From: Microcaldota archaeon
GTDB taxonomy: Archaea; Micrarchaeota; Micrarchaeia; Anstonellales; Anstonellaceae
Direction: 5' to 3'
Length of the DNA: 5,868 nucleotides
Assembly (NCBI GenBank): GCA_021813025.1
Contig: JAKAME010000075.1
Location: 1-5,868, forward strand
The stretch's first letter is position 1; each line of letters starts with the position of its first letter. The position numbers and the translations under genes were made by a program. The notes under the pieces were generated by a model, which searched no databases, was not told the origin of the DNA, and worked only from the letters and a program-made list of their open reading frames with translations. Of the stretch, positions 1 to 4,737 are shown one piece after another.

Positions 1-447
1 TCCCCGCCGTCCGCCCCTCCCGAACCTGCGCAGACTTCCTCTTCCCTCCCCTCGCCGGCGCCGCTTCAGCCATCATCTTCCAAACTTTCCCCGATTTCCT
101 CCTCCGTGGCCTCGGCCATCATCCAGGACGAGGAGCCGGCCGACCCAACGCAGCCATACAGCGAAGTCTGGCTCTCGAAGGGCGGAAGCGTGGAGGCTCT
201 GGACCAGCCCGCGCCCATCCAGTCCGTCGGCGCGGCTGCGGCAGCGTGCGGCGCGCAGGAAGGAGTGGCCAACGTGCGCCAGCGCCAGACCGGAGTTTAC
301 GAAATCGACGTGGGCCGCCTGCGGGGCGAGCCCCTGGTCATAGAAGATGCGCAGGGCATCTATTACGTGCGCCTCCCGTTCGTGCCTCTTGGCGAGACGG
401 CTCCTGGCCAGACAGAGGGCGTGCCCGCGCCCAAAAACAGGAATTGA
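1..447 (+). CDS. C-terminal part of an unrecognised protein with a Ser/Pro-rich segment (5' end outside window)
   Basis: The frame is open from the first base to a TGA at 445-447, so the true start lies upstream of the window. A GTG at 106 is internal and needs no special status. The first ~35 residues are almost entirely Ser, Pro and Ala, typical of a disordered linker. After this come about 113 residues with an acidic patch (QDEEPAD), an Ala-rich stretch, and a more ordered part containing VYEIDVGRL and GIYYVRLPFVPL, which look like beta strands. The tail is Pro/Gly-rich and ends PAPKNRN. I do not recognise the family. The linker resembles those of the lipoproteins elsewhere in the window, so an exported or surface protein is possible, but no signal peptide can be seen because the N-terminus is missing. 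The gene converges on archease with only 10 nt between stops. Confidence is good that it is coding and low on function. Confidence 0.7.
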   Translation, partial: SPPSAPPEPAQTSSSLPSPAPLQPSSSKLSPISSSVASAIIQDEEPADPTQPYSEVWLSKGGSVEALDQPAPIQSVGAAAAACGAQEGVANVRQRQTGVYEIDVGRLRGEPLVIEDAQGIYYVRLPFVPLGETAPGQTEGVPAPKNRN

Positions 448-449
448 GC

Positions 450-457
450 TATTTTTC
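450..457 (+). terminator. T-run after the partial gene
   Basis: Two bases after the TGA of the first gene the + strand reads CTATTTTTC. A run of five T on the non-template strand just after a stop fits archaeal termination, which needs a T-tract but not a hairpin. It fills the whole gap to the convergent archease stop. No matching T-run serves the - strand here, so archease transcripts probably end inside the 3' end of the first gene. Confidence 0.35.
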
Positions 458-931
458 TCAAACGTCGAAAACCACTTGGATTGTGCAGCGCCCTTTCCCC
501 TCCTTCACTTCGAGCCTGTGGAACGTGACGGCCTTGATTGCGTCGCGCGCCCGCGAGCGCGCTCCGAATATTTTCACGCGGATGCGCGCGGCCGCCTCGT
601 CGTATTCCGCCACTTCCATCCTCGACGCCACAATCTCGCGCGCGTCGCACTCCGCCAGTATGCGCGAGAGAAGGCTTACCACCAGCTCGTCGCGCTTGGA
701 GGCGCTCTCCTCCACCTCGAAGCTCTCATCAGGCTTGGCCTCTCCCAGCACGGAGAACATTGCCTTTGCCGCCTGCCCCAGCGCCGAAAGATAGTCCGGC
801 CCCCATGCCTGCACCATGATGTCTGCCGTATGCTCAAGGAAGCGGAAGCCGGCCCGCACGGGGCGCGAAGGCGTTTTCCTGCCCGCGCTCCGAGCCGAGG
901 CCCTTTTTTTCTCTTTTTTCTTTTTTTCCAT
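458..931 (-). CDS. Archease (RtcB RNA ligase cofactor) with a lysine-rich N-terminal extension
   Basis: Archease is a small metal-binding protein that helps the tRNA-splicing ligase RtcB through guanylylation and multiple turnovers in the cytoplasm. The family signature FRFLEHTADIMVQAWG lies at residues 29-44. The conserved C-terminal block is VTFHRLEVKEGKGR, followed by a terminal VVFDV. Asp37 in HTAD and Asp156 near the C-terminus are the expected metal ligands. The 157 residues exceed the usual ~140 because of about 25 extra N-terminal residues beginning MEKKKKEKK. The ATG at 931 is chosen because it lies 5 nt after the DUF488 stop with a weak AGGGA behind it, giving a compact operon. A GTG at Val25 would give a standard-length protein and cannot be excluded. 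No RtcB gene is in the window. Confidence 0.93.
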   Translation of the reverse strand: MEKKKKEKKRASARSAGRKTPSRPVRAGFRFLEHTADIMVQAWGPDYLSALGQAAKAMFSVLGEAKPDESFEVEESASKRDELVVSLLSRILAECDAREIVASRMEVAEYDEAAARIRVKIFGARSRARDAIKAVTFHRLEVKEGKGRCTIQVVFDV

Positions 932-936
932 TTTCC

Positions 937-1284
937 CTACGCTCCTTGCGCCGCCTTCGCGCAGGCGTCCAGCAGGATTTGGCCGATGCTGTTCCCCTCG
1001 AAGTCCGGATAGGTGATGAGTATTATGTCGAAATCCTTTGCCTGCTTTGCCAGGCGTGCGAGTCTCCCGTTCTGCGCCTCCAGCTCCTTTCCATACATTG
1101 CTGCGAACTGCCCGAACCCAATCTTGTGACTCACCAGCCCCTCATAAAGCCCCTCGCTCGGGGCCAGCTGCGGGTTGAACCCGTCAGCCCCTGATTCGGG
1201 GAAGCCGGCCGGCCACTCGCGCGCCACAAGCAGGCGGTATCCTTCCGCCGCCTGCGGCCCTCCGAGGGCCTCGAGCTTGAGCAT
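937..1284 (-). CDS. DUF488-family (YeaO-like) protein
   Basis: This 115-residue protein matches DUF488 in length and motif order. It has YRLLVAREWPAGF at 16-28, corresponding to the family's R-x-W-P-x-G, then an LAPS/EGLYEGL segment. Next come the helix FAAMYGKELEAQ and a C-terminal strand-helix FDIILITYPDFEGNSIGQILLD. The Asp usually preceding R-x-W-P is Ala here. DUF488 proteins are small, cytosolic and of unknown biochemical role. An in-frame ATG at 1383 would give 148 residues, but it would overlap the start of the divergent parvulin gene and pass through the promoter. The ATG at 1284 begins right at the family domain and sits about 25 nt from a TATA-like element, suggesting a leaderless mRNA. 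It is the first gene of a two-gene operon with archease. Family assignment is from motifs only. Confidence 0.78.
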   Translation of the reverse strand: MLKLEALGGPQAAEGYRLLVAREWPAGFPESGADGFNPQLAPSEGLYEGLVSHKIGFGQFAAMYGKELEAQNGRLARLAKQAKDFDIILITYPDFEGNSIGQILLDACAKAAQGA

Positions 1285-1303
1285 GAGGGGTTTGGGGCGG
1301 CGG

Positions 1304-1315
1304 ATATAATAAAAA
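1304..1315. promoter_or_regulatory. Shared AT-rich element (TATA box) of the divergent DUF488 and parvulin genes
   Basis: The + strand reads ATATAATAAAAA and the - strand TTTTTATTATAT, inside otherwise GC-rich DNA. On the - strand its centre is about 25 nt before the ATG at 1284, which predicts transcription starting at or next to the start codon (leaderless). On the + strand it would start transcription near 1335, leaving a leader of about 28 nt for the parvulin. A second AT-rich patch at 1329-1341 (AATTTTCAATTAT) is an alternative for the + direction, but it is too close to the start for the usual spacing. Confidence 0.55.
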
Positions 1316-1351
1316 GCCGCAAGTGGGTAATTTTCAATTATCGGTTCAGCA

Positions 1352-1357
1352 GAGGTG
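1352..1357 (+). promoter_or_regulatory. Ribosome binding site GAGGTG of the parvulin gene
   Basis: GAGGTG lies 5 nt before the ATG at 1363 and matches the archaeal anti-Shine-Dalgarno sequence well. It fixes the parvulin start. It also argues that this side of the divergent promoter makes a leadered mRNA, unlike the DUF488 side, which shows no such motif next to its ATG. Confidence 0.7.
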
Positions 1358-1362
1358 TTTTC

Positions 1363-1638
1363 ATGGAAGTTCGCGCCAGCCACATCCTTGTAGGCAGCGA
1401 GGGGGAAGCAGTCGCCATCTCGAAAAAACTGGCCACAGGCTCAAAATTCGAGGAGCTGGCGCGCCAGTATTCCAAATGCCCAAGCAGGGAAAAGGGCGGG
1501 GATTTGGGATTTTTTGGCCATGGCATGATGGTAAAAGAGTTCGAGGACGCAGCCTTCTCCATGCCTGTCGGGCAGGTGAGCAAGCCTGTGAAAACCCAGT
1601 TCGGCTTTCATCTAATCAAGGTGACTGGGAAGAGGTAG
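1363..1638 (+). CDS. Single-domain parvulin peptidyl-prolyl cis-trans isomerase
   Basis: The protein is 91 residues and consists of one rotamase/parvulin domain. The hallmark N-terminal strand ASHILV is at residues 5-10. The middle has KFEELARQYSKCPS followed by GGDLGFFG, and the C-terminal half has FEDAAFSMPVGQVSKPVKT with the closing FGFHLIKV. All are classic PpiC-type motifs. There is no signal peptide or membrane segment, so it acts in the cytoplasm, like the small archaeal parvulins (for example the Cenarchaeum-type Pin). It catalyses prolyl bond isomerisation and may act as a folding helper. The start is set by GAGGTG at 1352. The next gene on the strand is 58 nt away with its own TATA box, so it is probably a separate transcription unit. 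Confidence 0.95.
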   Translation: MEVRASHILVGSEGEAVAISKKLATGSKFEELARQYSKCPSREKGGDLGFFGHGMMVKEFEDAAFSMPVGQVSKPVKTQFGFHLIKVTGKR

Positions 1639-1645
1639 CGCCGTC

Positions 1646-1664
1646 CCATCCGGATGGTTTTTAT
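1646..1664 (+). promoter_or_regulatory. 12-bp perfect palindrome abutting the cupredoxin TATA box
   Basis: CCATCCGGATGG at 1646-1657 is its own reverse complement and is followed directly by TTTTTAT. The T-run centre near 1661 is about 26 nt upstream of 1687, so transcription would start roughly 10 nt before the cupredoxin ATG. The palindrome covers the BRE position, where a bound regulator could block TFB/TBP. The same T-run, 20 nt after the parvulin stop, could also end parvulin transcription. As RNA the palindrome could only form a weak 4-bp stem with a 4-nt loop. Confidence 0.5.
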
Positions 1665-1685
1665 GCCCTGCTGCTGACGGCAGAC

Positions 1686-1691
1686 GGGGTG
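1686..1691 (+). promoter_or_regulatory. Ribosome binding site GGGGTG of the cupredoxin gene
   Basis: GGGGTG lies 5 nt before the ATG at 1697, the same spacing as for the parvulin. It would be at the extreme 5' end of the mRNA predicted from the TATA box at 1657-1664. Confidence 0.5.
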
Positions 1692-1696
1692 CATCC

Positions 1697-2191
1697 ATGA
1701 AGCAAATCCTTGCCTTTCTCGTATTGTCCCTCTTCCTCTTAGGCTTTGGCTGCACGGCTTCGCAGGCGCCGGCAAGCCAAACAGCATCCCCCTCCACGGG
1801 CGCCGGCAGCCCTGCAAATCCGAGTTCTCCTGCCGCAGGCCAGCAAGCTCCCGCATCTCCTTCCGCAGGCGTGGGCAACCAAACAGGCCAGAATTCCTCC
1901 GCACAAACTCCATCAGCCCCTGCCGCTCCTTCCGCCCCGGCCAAAGCAGCCACCATAGAAATCAGCAGCTTTTCCTTCCAGCCCTCATCAATCACAGTGG
2001 ATGCCGGCACAGTGGTTACGTGGGTCAACAAGGATGCGGTGCCCCACTCGGCAACCAGCGACACCGGCGCCTTCGACACCGGCACCTTCCAAAACGGGGA
2101 CAGCCGCAACTACACGTTCGCCGCTGCAGGAACCTATGCCTACCACTGCGCCATCCACACCTCGATGAAGGGAACAGTGATTGTCAGGTGA
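1697..2191 (+). CDS. Exported type 1 copper protein (amicyanin/plastocyanin-like cupredoxin)
   Basis: The 164-residue protein starts with MKQ and a hydrophobic stretch to residue 18, then Cys19. The preceding LGFG is a non-standard lipobox, so lipid anchoring is likely but not certain. Residues 20-85 are a Pro/Ala/Ser/Gln-rich linker. The cupredoxin fold covers about 86-164, with ISSFSFQPSSITVDAG and then VTWVNKDAVPH. The copper ligands are visible: His117, Cys151, His154 and Met157. The spacing C-x2-H-x2-M is that of amicyanin. Such proteins carry single electrons outside the membrane between redox partners. The stop overlaps the following membrane-protein gene by 11 nt, so the two are almost certainly co-transcribed and translationally coupled. 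The copper protein is therefore the likely external electron partner of that membrane protein. Confidence 0.93.
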   Translation: MKQILAFLVLSLFLLGFGCTASQAPASQTASPSTGAGSPANPSSPAAGQQAPASPSAGVGNQTGQNSSAQTPSAPAAPSAPAKAATIEISSFSFQPSSITVDAGTVVTWVNKDAVPHSATSDTGAFDTGTFQNGDSRNYTFAAAGTYAYHCAIHTSMKGTVIVR

Positions 2192-3416
2192 GCGCATAAG
2201 AAAAAAGAATCAGGCAAAAAAAGCCGGTTCGCGCCGGCCTGTTTGTGGCGCCACTCCAATCCCTTCTGCCCCCGCCCTCCCTCCTTCTTCCAAGCCCTTC
2301 TCTCCGCTTGATTGGCTGCGCAGCGTTTCCATCTACAAGCTCGCCATCTGCCTGCTTCTGCCCGCCGCGCTCATCGGCCTTCTCGCATTGCCGCAATCAG
2401 CGCAGCTTCCGGCGCTGGTCACGCTGGCCATCGCAGTGCTGGCGTGCGTCCTGTCGCAGCTTGTCCTCTCCCGCAAAGCCGGCGCCCCTCTTTCCCTCTC
2501 CGAGCCTGCCCTCATCTCCGGCCTCATCATAGGCTCGGTCCTCGCTCCTGACACTCCCCCTCTCCTCGTCGCGCTCATCTGCGCAATCGCCATGCTGACC
2601 AAGCGCCTGCTGCGCATCCGCCACGTCCCGCTCTTCAATTCGGCCGCTCTCGGCCTGCTGCTGGGCGGCCTGCTCTTAGGCACGCAAGACGCATGGTGGG
2701 CCTCGGCTTCCACTCCGGTCCTATCGGCATTGCTGGCCCTCTCAGCCCTTGTCCTGAGCTGGAAATTGAAGAGGCTGCCAATGCAGTTCGCCTTCCTCGC
2801 AGCGTGGCTTGCGCTCTGGGGAGCCGCGGCCGCGAGTGCAGGCAATGCGCCTGCGCCGTCATTTTTCCTCGGCTCCCTGCCGCTTTATCTCATGGCCTTC
2901 ATGCTGCTTGAGCACACCACCAGCCCCATGCGCCCCAGCTGGCAGATTCTCTACGGCGGCCTTGTCGCCGCAGCCGCATTCGCAATCGTTCTCTCATCCT
3001 TCCAGATGGAAGCGATATTGGTGGCCCTGCTGGCCGGGAATGCATTGACAAAACTTCTGCTCTTTCTGCCCGGCACGCCTTCTTCCGCTCCTGCAGCCGG
3101 CGCGGGCGTTGAATTATGCCTTGGAAAAGCAGACTTGGCGGAAGGCTCAACCCGCTGCGTGAGCGCGGGAGGCAGGAACTTCTCCCTCGTGCGCATGAGC
3201 GGCAAATACTACTGCGTTGACAATGCCTGCACCCACATGGGCGGGCCGCTGTGCAAGGGCAGCGTGGGCGAGCTGAACGCCTACACCATCACCTGCCCCT
3301 GGCATCATTCCGTATTCGATTTGCGCGACGGGCAGGTCTTGCGCGGCCCTGCGCAGGAAAGCCTGCGCCGCTACGAGGTCAGCGTGAGAAACGGCCAGCT
3401 TTACATCCGGGCCTGA
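2181..3416 (+). CDS. NqrB/RnfD-like membrane protein fused to a C-terminal Rieske [2Fe-2S] domain
   Basis: The protein is 411 residues. Residues 1-47 are basic and then Pro-rich. Residues 51-296 hold about ten hydrophobic spans. Family marks of NQR2/RnfD/RnfE proteins are EPALISGLIIGSVLAP (108-123), RHVPLFNSAALGLLLG (147-162; RnfD has HIFNPAALGL) and HTTSPMRPSWQILYGGL (245-261; RnfD has DPVTSPxTPxGQIIYG). Residues 307-411 are a Rieske domain with C350-x-H352 and C372-x2-H375, in CTHMGGPLC and CPWHHSVF. Basic loops at 97-99, 141-148, 195-198 and 251 all fall on one side, giving N-in/C-in topology with the Rieske cluster in the cytoplasm. RnfD and NqrB carry covalent FMN on a Thr outside the membrane. 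Thr178 in SASTP is at the matching place, though the usual SGAT is absent. The TTG at 2181 follows an in-frame TGA and a weak AAGGGA at 2168-2173. It is the only conventional start before the first spans. The function is inferred to be transmembrane electron transfer. Confidence 0.88.
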   Translation: MSGERIRKKNQAKKAGSRRPVCGATPIPSAPALPPSSKPFSPLDWLRSVSIYKLAICLLLPAALIGLLALPQSAQLPALVTLAIAVLACVLSQLVLSRKAGAPLSLSEPALISGLIIGSVLAPDTPPLLVALICAIAMLTKRLLRIRHVPLFNSAALGLLLGGLLLGTQDAWWASASTPVLSALLALSALVLSWKLKRLPMQFAFLAAWLALWGAAAASAGNAPAPSFFLGSLPLYLMAFMLLEHTTSPMRPSWQILYGGLVAAAAFAIVLSSFQMEAILVALLAGNALTKLLLFLPGTPSSAPAAGAGVELCLGKADLAEGSTRCVSAGGRNFSLVRMSGKYYCVDNACTHMGGPLCKGSVGELNAYTITCPWHHSVFDLRDGQVLRGPAQESLRRYEVSVRNGQLYIRA

Positions 3417-3490
3417 AACAAAATAGAAAACAAGAGAAAAAGAAAAAATAAATCAGAAATAAAAAAATAAATTAAAAACAAAAAAATCGG
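3417..3490 (-). terminator. T-rich terminator tract of the COG4315-type lipoprotein gene
   Basis: This spacer is roughly 85% A/T in a GC-rich window. Nearly all of it is A on the + strand, so it reads as repeated T-runs of 4-7 on the - strand, starting just after the TGA at 3493-3495. That is a strong archaeal terminator for the leftward gene. The rightward gene ending at 3416 sees only A-runs and gains no T-tract from it. Confidence 0.65.
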
Positions 3491-3492
3491 GC

Positions 3493-4650
3493 TCAGTATC
3501 CGCCGCCGCCATAGCCATACGAAGGCTGCTGTACGGGCGGGTAAGTCGTCATGCTGGTTTTGACCACGTGCCAGTTGCCGCTGGACAGCCCGTCCCCCCC
3601 GACCGCCCCCGGCTGCTTGTCATAGGCGTAGGTGTAGAGCAGCATCCCGTTGTAGGTGACCTGCTTGGTGCCGTCAGGCCGCTTCACGGAACTCACATAT
3701 CCCGGCAGGCCGGCCACGTTAGTCGTGTAGCCTGCCTTGAGAATCAGCGGGGGCCAGGCCGTCGTGCAGCTGCTGCCGCAGCTGAACGGCGTCGCGCTGT
3801 CAGGCGAGTAGACATAGAGAGCCATGCCGTCCGCGTTTGTCAGTATCTGGCCGAAGGTCGGGTTCGCGTAGGTGGTCAGGACAGGCTTCGGCTCCGCGTT
3901 CAGGCCGGTGCACCTCCAGTTGACCTCTGCGCTCTTGTTGCTCTCATACACCACGCAGGCCGGCGAGCACCCGGCCTTCAGCGTGTCGAGGTCAATCCAC
4001 CATGTCCTAGTGGCATTGTTGTAGGACGAGCTGCTGGTGAGGTTGCCTGTGCCCGCGCAGTCGCTCTTCTGGGCTATCGCCATCGCCTCCCCAAGCGTCA
4101 TGGGGCGGGGGAAGCCGGTCATGTTGGGCTGGGCGGCAAACCAGACTCCCAGCACCCCCTGCCCGTTCACGTCCCCTGCCTTCTTGTCCTTGGCGAAGTA
4201 GTAGAGGGGCATGCCGTTGAAGGTGACCTGCCATGTGCTGTCGTTCCTCTGCACGGCTCCCCACGCGCCTGCCACGGTGCTGTTGGCGCCTCCGTCCGAC
4301 GTCAGAAGCGGGGGCCAGTTCGCGGCGCACGCACCGTAGCAGCTGGTCCTGTTGATTTCATCCTTGGTGAAAATGTAGAGCGTCATGCCCTGCCCGTCCG
4401 CCAGGATTTGGCCCAGCTGCGCATTCGCCGATGCCTTCACCATCACGCCCTGCGGCGCGGGGGCCGGCTGCGCTCCCTGCGTCTGGTTCGGCGCGCCCGG
4501 ACTGCCCGGGACGCTTGGCGATGGCGCAGGCGTTTGCGGCGCAGGGCTTGGCGGGACGGGCGCCGGATACCCGCCTGCCTGCCCCTGCTGTGTGCAGCCT
4601 GCTGCGAGAAGCAGCACTGCTGCGCACAATACGAAAACGAGTGCCTTCAT
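3493..4650 (-). CDS. Lipoprotein with duplicated COG4315 (Lipoprotein_15) domains and a Cys-rich central insert
   Basis: The 385-residue protein has a signal peptide ending LLLAAGC (Cys19), a Pro/Ala/Gln linker to ~68, and two homologous halves. COG4315 is defined by Y-x-[FWY]-x2-D, and four copies are visible: YIFTKD (92-97), YYFAKD (150-155), YVYSPD (279-284) and YTYAYD (339-344). Each half has a C-x3-C (104/108 and 291/295) followed by W-P-P-L, a V-AG segment, a QVT-NGM block and a closing W. Between them, residues ~184-250 form a different unit: helix TLGEAMAIAQKSDC, then TWWIDLD, GCSPACVV and AEVNWRCTG with four Cys. It could be a PepSY-like alpha-beta unit stabilised by disulfides. The tail YGYGGGGY is Tyr/Gly-rich. 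The molecular role of the family is unknown; it acts outside the membrane. The ATG at 4650 is preferred over 4665 because GGAGG lies 8 nt before it and it starts a canonical signal peptide. Confidence 0.88.
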   Translation of the reverse strand: MKALVFVLCAAVLLLAAGCTQQGQAGGYPAPVPPSPAPQTPAPSPSVPGSPGAPNQTQGAQPAPAPQGVMVKASANAQLGQILADGQGMTLYIFTKDEINRTSCYGACAANWPPLLTSDGGANSTVAGAWGAVQRNDSTWQVTFNGMPLYYFAKDKKAGDVNGQGVLGVWFAAQPNMTGFPRPMTLGEAMAIAQKSDCAGTGNLTSSSSYNNATRTWWIDLDTLKAGCSPACVVYESNKSAEVNWRCTGLNAEPKPVLTTYANPTFGQILTNADGMALYVYSPDSATPFSCGSSCTTAWPPLILKAGYTTNVAGLPGYVSSVKRPDGTKQVTYNGMLLYTYAYDKQPGAVGGDGLSSGNWHVVKTSMTTYPPVQQPSYGYGGGGY

Positions 4651-4657
4651 CCCATCG

Positions 4658-4663
4658 CCCTCC
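4658..4663 (-). promoter_or_regulatory. Ribosome binding site GGAGGG that decides the start at 4650
   Basis: The - strand reads GGAGGGCGATGGG and then ATG AAG. The GGAGG is 8 nt before the second of two in-frame ATGs. It lies inside the codons that the upstream ATG (4665) would use, so the downstream ATG is the likelier start. Confidence 0.6.
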
Positions 4664-4709
4664 ATGTCTCATCCTATGAACGATATTTCATTCCAAATCC
4701 GCGCAGAAT

Positions 4710-4719
4710 CTTATAAAAG
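4710..4719 (-). promoter_or_regulatory. TATA box of the COG4315-type lipoprotein gene
   Basis: CTTTTATAAG on the - strand is a near-consensus archaeal TATA box and is itself a palindrome. Its centre near 4714 predicts transcription starting near 4688, a leader of about 38 nt that includes the GGAGGG site. It lies 18 nt beyond the stop of the upstream lipoprotein, just after a GC-rich stretch (4720-4737), so the T-run may also end the upstream transcript. Confidence 0.6.
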
Positions 4720-4737
4720 CGGCCCGGCAGGCCCCGC

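Noticed and set aside
1012..1030. A GTGATGA sequence resembling a C box of a C/D-type guide RNA
   Set aside because: No D box lies at a suitable distance, and the sequence lies inside the DUF488 coding region.
1285..1383. A 33-residue N-terminal extension of the DUF488 protein from an ATG at 1383
   Set aside because: It would overlap the divergent parvulin start and translate the promoter region. The family domain begins at the ATG at 1284.
1612..2109. A 165-residue frame on the - strand across the cupredoxin gene
   Set aside because: It is a shadow of the cupredoxin linker. The + strand frame has all four copper ligands and a signal peptide.
2175..2200. Possible frameshift joining the cupredoxin and the membrane protein into one polypeptide
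   Set aside because: The cupredoxin ends naturally after its last beta strand (GTVIVR) and the overlap is short, as usual for coupled genes. No slippery sequence precedes the stop.
3568..4716. A 382-residue open frame on the + strand opposite the COG4315-type lipoprotein
   Set aside because: It is an antisense shadow typical of GC-rich coding DNA: Arg/Ala/Gly/Pro/Val-rich with no domain or ribosome site, and it runs through the promoter of the real gene. The - strand frame has a signal peptide and repeated family motifs.
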